64,000 nucleotides of DNA from Isoalcanivorax pacificus W11-5 (GCF_000299335.2 NZ_CP004387.1:3798994-3862993), one strand, 5' to 3'; numbered from the stretch's first letter, positions 16,038-28,183 are shown. A program made the numbers and translations. Notes: generated by a model not told the origin, from the sequence alone.

Positions 16038-17297
16038 TTATTTGTTGACAAACTCCGGGTAGGCTTCCATACCGCAATCTGCGATATCCATACCGGTGTA
16101 TTCGTCTTCCTCGGAGACCCGGATACCCATCACAGCTTTCAGGATCGCCCAGACGATCAGGGAGCAGACGAACACCCAGACGAAGATGGTCAGGCCGCCG
16201 ACGATCTGGCCAACGAAGCTGGCGTCGCCGTTGGTCAGCGGTACCAGCAGCAGGCCGAGGATACCGCAGGTGCCGTGTACGGAAATGGCACCGACCGGAT
16301 CGTCGATCTTCAGTTTGTCCAGCGCCAGGATGCTGAACACTACCAGCAGACCACCGGCCATGCCGAACAGGGTAGCCTGCAGCGCGGTCGGGGTGGACGG
16401 CTCGGCGGTGATCGCCACCAGGCCAGCCAGTGCGCCGTTGAGCAGCATGGTCAGGTCAGCCTTGCCGAACAGGATGCGCGACAGGACCAGCGCGGCCACA
16501 GCACCACCGGCAGCAGCGGCGTTGGTATTCAGGAACACCATGGCCACGGCATTGGCGCTGGCGCCATCGGACAGTTTCAGTACGGAACCGCCGTTGAAGC
16601 CGAACCAGCCCATCCACAGGATGAAGGTACCCAGGGTCGCCAGCGGCAGGTTGGCACCCGGGATGGCATTCACTTCGCCGTTGGCGCCGTATTTGCCTTT
16701 ACGTGCACCCAGCAGCAGCACACCGGCCAGCGCAGCAGAGGCACCAGCAAGGTGAACGATGCCGGAACCGGCGAAGTCGCTGAAGCCCAGGTCACCCAGG
16801 TTGAACATGCCGAATACGTCCGCACCGTTCCAGGTCCAGGAACCTTCCATCGGGTAGATAAAGCCCGTCATGACCACGGCGAAGATCAGGAACGCCCACA
16901 GTTTCATGCGCTCGGCAACCGAACCGGAGACGATGGACATCGCCGTGGCAACAAACACCACCTGGAAGAAAAAGTCAGAAGCAGACGCGTAGACGGAATC
17001 ACCGTCGAAACCTGCTTCGGCAGAATCCGCCAGCATGCTGGTCAGATCAAAGTCGGCGATGCCGCTGAGGAAGAACGAGCCGTCATACATGATCGCGTAA
17101 CCGCAAACCAGATACATGATGCAGGCAATGGCAAACAGCGCCACGTTCTTGGTCAGAATTTCAGTGGTGTTCTTTGCGCGGACGAGGCCGGCTTCCAGCA
17201 TGGAAAAGCCGGCGGCCATCCACATTACCAGCGCGCCACACACCAGAAAATAAAAGGTGTCCATGGCGAACTGAAGTTCATAAATTTGGTTTTCCAC
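16038..17297 (-). CDS. amtB: ammonium transporter
   Basis: A 419-residue Amt/Rh channel protein with about eleven membrane segments. The N-terminus (MENQIYELQFAMDTFYFLVCGALVMWMAAGFSMLEAGL) and the two pore histidines in SGIVHLAGASAAL and AISVHGTCG are family hallmarks. It conducts ammonium across the inner membrane and is blocked by GlnK when nitrogen is plentiful. It lies 62 bases downstream of glnK on the same strand, the standard glnK-amtB order. No separate cleavable signal peptide is evident. Confidence 0.97.
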   Translation of the reverse strand: MENQIYELQFAMDTFYFLVCGALVMWMAAGFSMLEAGLVRAKNTTEILTKNVALFAIACIMYLVCGYAIMYDGSFFLSGIADFDLTSMLADSAEAGFDGDSVYASASDFFFQVVFVATAMSIVSGSVAERMKLWAFLIFAVVMTGFIYPMEGSWTWNGADVFGMFNLGDLGFSDFAGSGIVHLAGASAALAGVLLLGARKGKYGANGEVNAIPGANLPLATLGTFILWMGWFGFNGGSVLKLSDGASANAVAMVFLNTNAAAAGGAVAALVLSRILFGKADLTMLLNGALAGLVAITAEPSTPTALQATLFGMAGGLLVVFSILALDKLKIDDPVGAISVHGTCGILGLLLVPLTNGDASFVGQIVGGLTIFVWVFVCSLIVWAILKAVMGIRVSEEDEYTGMDIADCGMEAYPEFVNK

Positions 17298-17359
17298 GAT
17301 GCAACCCTCCGAATGGATGCGTCAGTCAACTTTAGGCATGGATCGTTGTTGACGATAAA

Positions 17360-18019
<660 letters not shown>

Positions 18020-18268
18020 ATGAATGACCTGCCCCTGATTGACCGGATCGTTGCGGAAGTGAGCCGCCGTCTGCCGGCCGGACTGGGCGATCTGCGCGAG
18101 GAAGTCGAGCGCAACGTCCAGGCGGTGCTGCGCGAGGCAGTCAGCCGCCTGGATCTGGTCAGCCGCGAAGAATTCGACCTGCAACAACAGGTGCTGGCCC
18201 GCACCCGCCAGAAGCTGGAAGCCCTGGAACGCGAGGTCAGCGCACTGGAGCGCGCCAGCCATTCCTGA
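18020..18268 (+). CDS. ubiK: ubiquinone biosynthesis accessory factor UbiK (YqiC)
   Basis: An 82-residue small protein matching the UbiK/YqiC (BMFP) family. An amphipathic N-terminal part (LIDRIVAEVSRRLPAGLGDLREEVERNVQAVLREAVSRLDLVSREEFD) is followed by a C-terminal coiled coil (QVLARTRQKLEALEREVSALE). In E. coli UbiK binds UbiJ and lipids and supports aerobic ubiquinone synthesis. The stop codon overlaps the next start (TGATG), coupling it to the ankyrin gene. Confidence 0.9.
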   Translation: MNDLPLIDRIVAEVSRRLPAGLGDLREEVERNVQAVLREAVSRLDLVSREEFDLQQQVLARTRQKLEALEREVSALERASHS

Positions 18269-20007
18269 TGACTGCACCATTCACAGGCATGTTCCGGCGG
18301 GCGCTGTGCACCGCGATGGCGATGCTGTGTCTGCTGGGGACGCCGGCACGCGCACTGATCCCCGACGAGCTGGTGCCCTGGCTGCCGAGCATTACCGCTG
18401 ACGAGCTGCAGCACCAGCTCACCGCCCTGCCCGACATCAATGCCCCCGATGCCAGCGGCCGTACGCTGCTTGATCACGCGCTGTGCAGTGCGCCGGCACT
18501 GGTGCCGACACTGCTGGACGCCGGCGCTGACCCGTCCCGGCGCGATGCACGCGGCGCGCAGGCCCTGCAGCGGCTGTTCCGCTGTGGCCACGCCCCGGAC
18601 GACACCCGTGCCGCAGCACTGGTGGACCTGCTGCTGGCCCATGGCCTGGATCCGAACGATACCGACCAGCTCGAACGTACCCCGCTGCACGCCGCACTGA
18701 TGCTGCTCGGTGAAGGCCGGGGCGAGATCAATCTCTATCGCGACGGTGCTCTGCTGTTGCTGGCCCGGGGCGCGGACGCCGCACAGCCGGACAACGCAGG
18801 CCTGACACCCCTGCACCTGGCCGTGAGCGAGCACGATGGACGCATCACCGCGCTGATCCTGGACACCGGCACCGACCCGGACCTGCGCGACGCCGCCGGC
18901 CGCACGCCGCTGTGGTACGCCGCCGAGGGCGCCGGCAATCTGGTGCCGTTTCAGCTGTTGCTGGAGGCCGGCGCGAGCGCCACACAATCCGGCCTGCGCG
19001 AACGCGTCCTGGCCGCCCGGGCGCCCGCCAAGACCGCTCTGCTGTCAGGCTACCTGCCCGACTGGCGCCTGCCTGCGGACGCGGCGTTCCGGCAGATCGA
19101 GCAGGGCCTGCACACCGGCCTGCCCGCAACAAGCCTGGACCGCCTGCACCAAAGCAGTGCCGAACCGGATAGCCTCGCCCGCCGTCTTGCCGACGCCGCC
19201 CCGACGCACCTGCCGACACTGACCCGCGCCGGCCTCGGCCCACAGGCGGACTGGCTGATCGCCCACGCCCTGCCCGCCGCCGGACAACCGGCCAGCGAGG
19301 CGCTGTTGACCTTCGCAGTGGACAGCGGCGACCTGGCCCTGACCCGCCGGCTGCTGGACGCCGGCACGCCACCGGCCGACCCGGCCACGCTGATGCGCCT
19401 GGCACTGGCCACCGAGCGCCTGCCGCTGATCCAGCTTCTGGCCGAGCACCTGCCCGGACGCCACCAGCTCGCGCCCTGGCTGGTTCACTACCTCGCCAGC
19501 GGCGGCCACCAGCCGACACTGGTGGAATGGCTGCTGCTCGACGGCGTGGACATCAATGCCCGCGATGCCCATGGCAACACCGCCGCCATGCTGGCCGCCC
19601 GCGACGGCCACACGAACCTGGTGCAGCTGTTGCTGGCCCATGGCGCGGATACCCGTGCAGTCAATCACAGCGGCTGTGACCTGGCCTGCTACTACCGGCG
19701 CGACGACGCCGGCGCTGCACTGCCTGCCCTGAACGAGGCGCCGGCTGCCTTCTACCTGCTCGCCTTCGGCCCGGCGCTGCTGCTGTACTTCGCGCTCGCC
19801 GCCCGGCAGCTGCACCACCACCGGCCGCTGGCGCGCCTGACGCTGGGGCTGGCCGCCGGGCTGGCCGTGACGCTGGGAGTTTCCGCCTCGCTGTTTTATG
19901 AGTGCGCACCCTGTGTTGCCACTGGCGACCAGCCGCTGTGGCTGACCGGCGCCTGCGCCACGCTGCTGTCGGCACTGGCCATGTGGCTGGCCTTGCGCCA
20001 GCGCTGA
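18268..20007 (+). CDS. ankyrin repeat protein with C-terminal membrane helices
   Basis: A 579-residue protein. An N-terminal hydrophobic segment (AMAMLCLLGTPARA) looks like a signal peptide or anchor. Ankyrin repeats fill much of residues 50-480 (DASGRTLLDHALCSAPALVPTLLDAGAD, DNAGLTPLHLAVSEHDGRITALILDTGTD, DAHGNTAAMLAARDGHTNLVQLLLAHGAD). The C-terminal 90 residues hold three membrane helices. It is therefore probably an envelope protein with a repeat domain for protein contacts. Its start overlaps ubiK, but no functional link is known. Confidence 0.8.
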   Translation: MTAPFTGMFRRALCTAMAMLCLLGTPARALIPDELVPWLPSITADELQHQLTALPDINAPDASGRTLLDHALCSAPALVPTLLDAGADPSRRDARGAQALQRLFRCGHAPDDTRAAALVDLLLAHGLDPNDTDQLERTPLHAALMLLGEGRGEINLYRDGALLLLARGADAAQPDNAGLTPLHLAVSEHDGRITALILDTGTDPDLRDAAGRTPLWYAAEGAGNLVPFQLLLEAGASATQSGLRERVLAARAPAKTALLSGYLPDWRLPADAAFRQIEQGLHTGLPATSLDRLHQSSAEPDSLARRLADAAPTHLPTLTRAGLGPQADWLIAHALPAAGQPASEALLTFAVDSGDLALTRRLLDAGTPPADPATLMRLALATERLPLIQLLAEHLPGRHQLAPWLVHYLASGGHQPTLVEWLLLDGVDINARDAHGNTAAMLAARDGHTNLVQLLLAHGADTRAVNHSGCDLACYYRRDDAGAALPALNEAPAAFYLLAFGPALLLYFALAARQLHHHRPLARLTLGLAAGLAVTLGVSASLFYECAPCVATGDQPLWLTGACATLLSALAMWLALRQR

Positions 20008-20109
20008 CAACACGCGTCGGCATCGGCTTACCTGCATCCATGTCATCGGCGCACAGCATCGCCCGGCCCGCTCACTAGACTGAACACTCCTTTTGCACCA
20101 GGAGTCGCC

Positions 20110-21612
20110 GTGAGCACCACATCCTTACTGCATACCCGCGCCCAACTGGGCATCGATGCCCCCGCCGTCCAGGTGGAAACCCATCTGTCCGGCGGCCTGC
20201 CGGCATTTTCCATTGTCGGCCTGCCGGAGGCGGCGGTCCGCGAAAGCCGCGAGCGGGTGCGCTCGGCACTGCTCAACAGCGGCTTCGAGTTTCCGCAGCG
20301 ACGCATCACGGTGAACCTTGCACCGGCCGACCTGCCGAAAAACGGCGGCCGCTTTGACCTGCCGATCGCGCTCGGCATTCTCAACGCCAGCGGCCAGCTC
20401 AAGATCGACGCGCCGGAGCGGCTCGAATTCCTCGGTGAACTGGCCCTCAGCGGCACCCTGCGTCCCGGCAGCGGCGTGCTGCCGGCGGCCCTGGCCGCAC
20501 GGGACGCCGGGCGTGAGCTGATCCTGCCCGCCGGCAACGCCGCCGAGGCGGCACTGGGCAAAGGCTGCGTGCGGGGCGCCACGTCCCTGCTGACGGTCTG
20601 CGCCCACCTGCGCGCCCTTGAGCTGCTACCGGACACCGCGCCGCCCCCCTGCGCCGGGCTGTCGGAAGATGGCCTGTGTCTGTCCGACGTGCGCGGCCAG
20701 GCGCAGGCCCGGCGTGCGCTGGAAATTGCCGCCGCCGGTGCCCATTCGCTGCTGTTGCGCGGCCCGCCAGGCAGTGGCAAGAGCATGCTCGCTCAACGTT
20801 TGCCGGGGCTGTTGCCGCCGCTGGACGAACAGCAGGCGCTGACGGTGGCCGCGATTCACTCGCTGCAGCGTCCCCGGCCGGTGAACAGCTTCCGGCTGCC
20901 ACCCTACCGGGCGCCGCATCACACCGCCTCGGCCGTGGCCCTGGCCGGCGGCGGCAGCCAACCCCGGCCGGGTGAGGTATCGCTGGCACACCACGGGGTA
21001 CTGTTTCTGGATGAGATGCCGGAGTTCGAACGGCGCGTACTGGAAGTGCTGCGCGAACCGCTGGAAAGCGGCGAGGTGCACATTGCCCGCGCCAACAGCC
21101 AGGCGAGTTTCCCGGCCCGGTTTCAGCTGATCGCGGCGATGAACCCCTGCCCCTGCGGCTGGCTGGGCGACCCGCAGCGCGGCTGCGGCTATGTGTGCGA
21201 GAAGGCGCGCCGCTACCAGCAGAAGCTGTCCGGCCCGTTGCTGGACCGGATCGATCTGCATGTGCCGGTCAGCGCGCTGTCCCCGATGGAATTGACACGT
21301 CAGCCGCCGGGGGAAACCAGCGCGGCCGTCCGCCAGCGTGTACAGGCCGCGCGGGAGCGGCAGCTCAGCCGGCAGGGCCACCTGAACCACCGGCTTGCCG
21401 GCAAGGCGCTGGCGCCCGTGCTGGCGCAGCACCAGCGCTGGCTGGAACAGGCCGTGGCCCGGCTCGGCCTCTCGGCCCGGGCATTGCACCGCATGTTGCG
21501 GGTGGCCCGCACCATCGCCGACCTGGCCGGCAGCGAACACGTTGCGGAGGAAGCACTGGCCGAGGCGCTGGGCTATCGGGCCGGCGAGACCGCCGGGCGG
21601 CGGGAACACTGA
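20110..21612 (+). CDS. comM: YifB/ComM family Mg-chelatase-like AAA+ ATPase
   Basis: A 500-residue AAA+ protein. It has an N-terminal Lon-protease-like (ChlI) domain from about 20 to 170, then a Mg-chelatase ATPase domain with Walker A GPPGSGKS (218-225) and Walker B LFLDEMPEF, and a C-terminal helical domain. ComM homologues are hexameric branch-migration helicases that help integrate transforming DNA. The start codon is GTG or the adjacent Met, after AGGAG. It is a single gene between the ankyrin gene and the methyltransferase. Confidence 0.93.
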   Translation: MSTTSLLHTRAQLGIDAPAVQVETHLSGGLPAFSIVGLPEAAVRESRERVRSALLNSGFEFPQRRITVNLAPADLPKNGGRFDLPIALGILNASGQLKIDAPERLEFLGELALSGTLRPGSGVLPAALAARDAGRELILPAGNAAEAALGKGCVRGATSLLTVCAHLRALELLPDTAPPPCAGLSEDGLCLSDVRGQAQARRALEIAAAGAHSLLLRGPPGSGKSMLAQRLPGLLPPLDEQQALTVAAIHSLQRPRPVNSFRLPPYRAPHHTASAVALAGGGSQPRPGEVSLAHHGVLFLDEMPEFERRVLEVLREPLESGEVHIARANSQASFPARFQLIAAMNPCPCGWLGDPQRGCGYVCEKARRYQQKLSGPLLDRIDLHVPVSALSPMELTRQPPGETSAAVRQRVQAARERQLSRQGHLNHRLAGKALAPVLAQHQRWLEQAVARLGLSARALHRMLRVARTIADLAGSEHVAEEALAEALGYRAGETAGRREH

Positions 21613-21723
21613 AGCCACACGCACGGCGTGGCATACTGCCGCGCCTGGAACCTGAACGGGGTCACGGCGTTCATAAAGACGTCAAGGAATACTGGCAATC
21701 TGACTGTAATCACCACTATCCCC

Positions 21724-22302
21724 ATGCCGACACTGATGACCGAGAACACTGCTGAGCTGATCCTGGTGCTGATGATCTTCGCCTGCGCCCTGCTGCGCTG
21801 GCCGCATCGCCATGCCACCAGCGGGCGTGCGCTCGACACCGAAGGCTGGCTGCTGCTGGGCCTGACCTGCATCACCATGCTGGCGATGCCGGTCGTGGAC
21901 GTGCTGGTGCCCTGGCTGGAGTTCGCCGACCTGTCCTTCAGCAATCCGGTGGCCTGGCTCGGGCTGGCGCTGGGCACCACGGCTTTGTGGCTGTTCTGGC
22001 GTGCGCAGGGGGATTTTCTGCATCACAGCGGCGGCCGGGAAATGGTCGCGCACGGTGTGTACCGCCACCTGCGCCATCCGATGTATACCGCCATGCTGCT
22101 GTGGGCACTGGCGCAGATCCTGCTGCTGCAGAACTGGCTCGCCGGGCCGGCGGCGGCGCTGACGTTCCTGGCGGTGTATCTGCTGCGCATGCCGCGCGAC
22201 GAGCAGCGCATGCTGGAGCGGTTCGGCCACCGTTACCTGGAGTACATGAGCCGTACCGGCGCGCTGCTGCCGCGCATCAGCCGCCGGCATGATTCATTCT
22301 GA
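21724..22302 (+). CDS. isoprenylcysteine carboxyl methyltransferase family protein
   Basis: A protein of about 192 residues from the ATG at 21724; the frame is open to 21628 and Met at 21736 is another option. It has four or five membrane helices. The C-terminal half carries the ICMT/PEMT signature VAHGVYRHLRHPMYTAMLLWALAQ and DEQRMLERFGHRYLEYM. These inner-membrane enzymes use S-adenosylmethionine. In bacteria the substrate is not prenylated protein and is mostly unknown. Confidence 0.8.
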   Translation: MPTLMTENTAELILVLMIFACALLRWPHRHATSGRALDTEGWLLLGLTCITMLAMPVVDVLVPWLEFADLSFSNPVAWLGLALGTTALWLFWRAQGDFLHHSGGREMVAHGVYRHLRHPMYTAMLLWALAQILLLQNWLAGPAAALTFLAVYLLRMPRDEQRMLERFGHRYLEYMSRTGALLPRISRRHDSF

Positions 22303-22321
22303 CCAGCCCGGCAACCGCCCC

Positions 22322-23518
22322 TCAGACACCCCACCGGAAAAATTCCCCTTTCTCGCTCAGGTAACTGCGCGACAACACCATCTTGTGCACTTCACTGGCG
22401 CCGTCCACCAGCCGCGCCTGGCGGGCATAACGGTAGATCCACTCCAGCAGCGTGTCCTTGGAGTAGCCGCGCGCGCCGCATAGCTGGATCGCGGTGTCGG
22501 CGGCCTTGTGCAGCGTGTCGGCCACGTGAATCTTGGCCATGGAAATCTCGTTGCGGGCGAAGTCGCCCTGGTCGAGTTTCCAGGCGGCCTGCATGGTCAG
22601 CAGGCGCCCGACCTGAATATCCTTGGCCACCTCGCCCAGCATCCATTGCACGCCCTCGTGTTCCGCCAGCGTGCTGCCGAAACTCCTGCGGCGCTCGACG
22701 TATTCCGCTGCGATTTCCATGCTGCGCCGCGCCAGGCCGAGCCAGCGCATGCAGTGGGTCAGACGTGCGGTGCCGAGGCGAATCTGTGTCACCTTGAGGC
22801 CATCGCCCACGTTCAGCAGGCGGTTTTCATCGGGGATTTCCAGGCCATCGAAACGCAGCTCGCAGTGGCCGCCGTGTTCTTCCGGCCCCATGATCGGGAT
22901 GCGCCGCACGATCTCCCAGCCGGGCTGGTCGGCGTCGAACAGGAAGGCCGTCAGGCCCTTGCGGTCGTCATCGCCGGTGCGCGCCAGCAGCACGAAATGC
23001 TGCGCACCTTCCGCGCCGGTAATAAACCATTTGCGGCCGGTGATGATCCATTTGTCGCCGTTCTTTTCCGCCTTGGTGTAGGTCAGCGACGGGTCCGAGC
23101 CGCAGCCATCCGGTTCGGTCATGGCGAACGAGGAGCGCACGCGACCATCGATGATCGGTTGCAGCCAGCGGTCTTTCTGCGCTTCGGTGAGAATCTTGTT
23201 GAGCAGGATCATGGTGCCGTCGTCCGGCGCCGAGGCATTGAACGCCAGCGGGCCGAACGGTGAGCGGCCCGCTTCTTCGTAGAGCGCGGCCATGCCGACA
23301 ATGCCGGTGTCGCGGCCACCGCGTTGTTCCGGCATCTGGAAGCACCACAGGCCCCGTGCCCGGGCTTTCTCGCGCACGCCGGCGAGCACGGTTTCGTCCA
23401 GGTTCTCGTGCTCGTCGTAGTTGGCACGGTCCGCTTCCAGCGGGATCACTTCACAGTCGATAAAGTCACGCACCTCGCGGCGCAGGGCATCGATATGCGG
23501 CGGCAGAGCGAAATCCAT
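22322..23518 (-). CDS. acyl-CoA dehydrogenase family protein
   Basis: A 398-residue FAD flavoprotein of the acyl-CoA dehydrogenase fold. It has an N-terminal helical domain, a middle beta domain (FAMTEPDGCGSDPSLTYTKAEKNGDKWIITGRKWFITGAEGAQ) and a C-terminal helical domain ending RLVDGASEVHKMVLSRSYL. It would dehydrogenate an acyl-CoA thioester. The close upstream SDR (11 bases) suggests a short catabolic operon, perhaps for branched or unusual acyl chains (inference). It resembles the long CaiA/FadE10-like group rather than FadE. Confidence 0.9.
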   Translation of the reverse strand: MDFALPPHIDALRREVRDFIDCEVIPLEADRANYDEHENLDETVLAGVREKARARGLWCFQMPEQRGGRDTGIVGMAALYEEAGRSPFGPLAFNASAPDDGTMILLNKILTEAQKDRWLQPIIDGRVRSSFAMTEPDGCGSDPSLTYTKAEKNGDKWIITGRKWFITGAEGAQHFVLLARTGDDDRKGLTAFLFDADQPGWEIVRRIPIMGPEEHGGHCELRFDGLEIPDENRLLNVGDGLKVTQIRLGTARLTHCMRWLGLARRSMEIAAEYVERRRSFGSTLAEHEGVQWMLGEVAKDIQVGRLLTMQAAWKLDQGDFARNEISMAKIHVADTLHKAADTAIQLCGARGYSKDTLLEWIYRYARQARLVDGASEVHKMVLSRSYLSEKGEFFRWGV

Positions 23519-23529
23519 TCCCTATCCCC

Positions 23530-24285
23530 TTACAACGTGGAACACAGGTGACCGCCGTCCACCGGCAGCGCCACGCCACTCATGTAGGCGGACGCGTCGG
23601 ACGCCAGCAACAGCAGCGGGCCGGAGATATCCGGCATCTCACCGACGCGGCGGAACGGGATGCGCTTGATCTGCCTCTCGCCATGTTCGCTGCGCAGCCA
23701 GTCGCGATTGATGTCGGTTTCAAAATAGCCGGGGCACAGGGCGTTGCAGCGGATGCCGGCACGGGCGTAATCCAGCGCGATGGAACGCGTCAGTTGTACC
23801 ACGGCGGCCTTGGATGCGGCGTAGGCGGAAAGCTGCTGGCCCACGCGCAGGCCGAGGATGGAGGCGACGTTGACGATGTTGCCGCCACGGCCGGCCGCCT
23901 GCCAGCCACGGATGGCCTGCTGCGACACGGCCCAGACGCCCTTGAGGTTGGTGTCGAGCACCGCATCCCAGTCTGCTTCGCTGTAGCCGTCGGTGGTGCC
24001 CACGCGGCTGATGCCGGCGTTGTTGATGACCACGTCCGGCATCGGCATGTCGGCAAACGCTGACTGCACGCTGGCGTAGTCGGCCACGTCCATCTCCACC
24101 ACCAGAGCCTCGCGGCCCAGGGCGCGCACGGCGTCGGCGGTCTGTTCCAGTTTGTCGCGACGGCGGGCGGCCAGTATCAGGTCAGCACCGGCCTCGGCCA
24201 GCACGCGGGCGAAATGGGCGCCGAACCCGCTGGAGGCGCCGGTCACCAGCACGCGCTTGCCGGCCAGGGAAAACAGGTTGCTCAT
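23530..24285 (-). CDS. SDR family oxidoreductase
   Basis: A 251-residue FabG-type short-chain dehydrogenase starting at the ATG at 24285 (MSNLFSLAGKRVLVTGASSGFG), with GAGGACC upstream. The glycine motif TGASSGFG (15-22), NNAG (88-91), Ser142 and Tyr155/Lys159 are all present. It lies first in an operon with the acyl-CoA dehydrogenase. Together they could oxidise an acyl chain and its hydroxy intermediate. Confidence 0.9.
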   Translation of the reverse strand: MSNLFSLAGKRVLVTGASSGFGAHFARVLAEAGADLILAARRRDKLEQTADAVRALGREALVVEMDVADYASVQSAFADMPMPDVVINNAGISRVGTTDGYSEADWDAVLDTNLKGVWAVSQQAIRGWQAAGRGGNIVNVASILGLRVGQQLSAYAASKAAVVQLTRSIALDYARAGIRCNALCPGYFETDINRDWLRSEHGERQIKRIPFRRVGEMPDISGPLLLLASDASAYMSGVALPVDGGHLCSTL

Positions 24286-24404
24286 GTTCAGGTCCTCATG
24301 AAAGCGTCCACGCAGCCTAGGGTCTCGTTCAGGGCGGCTCAAGGACCAAAACGTACAGCAGGGCGCTTCCTCACGTCACACGTCTGACGCCGGGGTGCCG
24401 GGGT

Positions 24405-24413
24405 TGCTATGAT
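24405..24413 (+). promoter_or_regulatory. candidate extended -10 promoter of rep
   Basis: TGCTATGAT reads as an extended -10 (TGn plus TATGAT). It lies 27 bases before the rep start codon, with the GGAGG ribosome-binding site in between. No good -35 is needed for an extended -10 promoter. Confidence 0.4.
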
Positions 24414-24439
24414 GTGCGCTCCCTGCGCCCGGAGGCTTT

Positions 24440-26452
<2,013 letters not shown>

Positions 26453-26542
26453 GGTGTGAGCGATCTGGCGGGAAGCGCCATCAAGTGCCGGGCCACCCGC
26501 ACAACCCTGACAGAATACCCGCCCCGGATCGGACACAAAAAA

Positions 26543-26560
26543 GGCGCCTTGCAAGGCGCC
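26543..26560. terminator. bidirectional terminator, left copy
   Basis: GGCGCCTTGCAAGGCGCC, preceded by a run of A. It is the convergent terminator between rep and the small lipoprotein gene. An identical 18-bp copy lies at 28144-28161 beyond the IS. Confidence 0.85.
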
Positions 26561-28143
26561 TCAGATCGCTGACAAACCCCGGTTATCCGGGGTTTTTCAT
26601 TTCTGCAGTTGGGATGTGTGACGTTCGGCAGGTCATTTTCGCTGGGTGGGATAGTCGGCGACATGGCTTGATTCAGAGGGCCAAAGGGCGTTGCGGAAGC
26701 GAGGGAGGCTGGCATAGCGCCGGAGAGAGGGCCAGAGGGCTTCTTACCCTGCCAGCAAGGCGATTTTCTTGATGTTCTGAGCCGCCGCCGTCAGCAGACA
26801 CTGCGCCTGCACCTTGTCCCGGCCACGGTAGCGGGCATAGCGGTATTGATGCAGCTCCTTGGCGTCGGCGAAGCTGCGCTCCACCGTTTCTTTTCGGCGT
26901 TGGTAGATCGCCTTGCCCCATTCCGTCAGGCGGTGAGCATCCTGGCGTTCCCGGCTGTCTTCCCAGACATGGCGGGTGATGATCTTGATGTGTTTGGCGT
27001 GTTGGGTGCAGCGGGAGAGCAGCGGACATGCCTGGCAGATCGCCGGGTCTGACTGGTAGTGCCGGTAGCCTGTACGGCTGGTGGTTTTATAGGGCAAGTC
27101 CTGCCCTTGCGGGCACCGGTAGCTGTCGGTGTCGGGTTGGTAGTGGAATTCCCGCTTGTAGAGGTATCCCTTCCGGTGCGTGGGGCGACGGTAGCCAAAG
27201 ACGGCTTTGATCTGCTCGTCCTCCAGTCCCTTGCTGATCGCGGTGGTGTGGTAACCGGCATCCAGCCCGACATGAGTGACGTCGAACCCGAAGCGCTCTT
27301 TCTGCCGTCTCAGGCGGGCCATGTAGGGCACGGCATCGTGTACATTGCCCGCACTGACGTGCACATCGGTGATGATGTTGGCCTTGCTGTCCACAGTACG
27401 GTGATCCAGATAGAAGAACCCTTGGGGCTTGTTGTCCCGGGTCATGTAACCACTCTCAGGGTCCGTCGTGCTCTGCTTGATCTCCCGAGCCGCTGCCGGC
27501 CTGGACGCCGGCCGCAAGGGCTTTTTTCCGTGAGCTAACCGGTCCTCCTCCACTGCCCGATCCAGGTCATCCAGATACGCCTGCCGCAGGGGTTCAACCC
27601 GAGCCTTGGTCCACTTGCCCTTGTTGGCATTGGCCTTGAGGTGAGTAGAATCCGTGTACAACACCTCCCCGGACACCAGTTTGCGGCGCATCGCCTGCAA
27701 CACAATCTCGTCAAATATCTGCTGATAGATATCCGAGTCGTTGAACCGACGCCGACGGTTCTGGCTCAGGGTGCTGGCATCCGGCACCTTGTCCGTTAGC
27801 GTCAGCCCCAGAAACCACCGGTAGGCGACGTTCACCTGCACTTCCCGGATCAACTGACGTTCACTGCGAACACCGAACAGGTAACCCAGCAACAGCAGCT
27901 TGAACATCAGGGTCGGATCCAGTGCTGGCCGACCGTTGTCAGCACAGTACAACGCCTTCACCCGATCATGGATAAAGCTGAAGTCGATGTGTTTATCCAC
28001 CTTGCGAAGCAGGTGGTCCGGCGGGACAAGTTCATCAATACAGACGAACTCGAGTGTGGATTGGGTCGGAGCGCGGTCTTTTAGCATGCCCCGATTATAG
28101 AAAAGCCCTCACCACGAGGGCGAGGGCTTTGTCAGCAGTCTGA
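26561..28143. mobile_element. complete IS1182-family insertion sequence, 1583 bp
   Basis: Terminal inverted repeats are TCAGATCGCTGACAAACCCC on the left and, in inverse complement, TCAGACTGCTGACAAAGCCC on the right (17 of 20 match). A single full-length transposase gene lies inside on the minus strand. Both ends carry an inner hairpin next to the repeat: AACCCCGG/CCGGGGTT plus T5 on the left, and AAAGCCCTC/GAGGGCTTT on the right. These may block outside transcription. The flanking 18-bp direct repeat is a whole terminator hairpin. All parts look intact, so the element may be active. Confidence 0.93.
26744..28087 (-). CDS. IS1182 family transposase
   Basis: A 447-residue DDE transposase. The N-terminus MLKDRAPTQSTLEFVCIDEL, the stretch VNVAYRWFLGLTLTDKVPDASTLSQNRRRRF and LYTDSTHLKANANKGK (containing a catalytic Asp) are typical of IS1182 transposases. 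A cysteine-rich zinc-ribbon-like section (CPQGQDL...CQACPLLSRC) precedes the C-terminus FADAKELHQYRYARYRGRDKV. The frame is complete, with its start 56 bases inside one IS end. It may also act on the two MITEs in this window. Confidence 0.95.
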   Translation of the reverse strand: MLKDRAPTQSTLEFVCIDELVPPDHLLRKVDKHIDFSFIHDRVKALYCADNGRPALDPTLMFKLLLLGYLFGVRSERQLIREVQVNVAYRWFLGLTLTDKVPDASTLSQNRRRRFNDSDIYQQIFDEIVLQAMRRKLVSGEVLYTDSTHLKANANKGKWTKARVEPLRQAYLDDLDRAVEEDRLAHGKKPLRPASRPAAAREIKQSTTDPESGYMTRDNKPQGFFYLDHRTVDSKANIITDVHVSAGNVHDAVPYMARLRRQKERFGFDVTHVGLDAGYHTTAISKGLEDEQIKAVFGYRRPTHRKGYLYKREFHYQPDTDSYRCPQGQDLPYKTTSRTGYRHYQSDPAICQACPLLSRCTQHAKHIKIITRHVWEDSRERQDAHRLTEWGKAIYQRRKETVERSFADAKELHQYRYARYRGRDKVQAQCLLTAAAQNIKKIALLAG

Positions 28144-28161
28144 GGCGCCTTGCAAGGCGCC
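28144..28161. terminator. bidirectional terminator, right copy
   Basis: Exact copy of the 26543-26560 hairpin, followed by T6. It remains a good terminator for readthrough from the element side, while the left copy still terminates rep. Confidence 0.85.
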
Positions 28162-28183
28162 TTTTTTATTTCATCCCCGGAGC

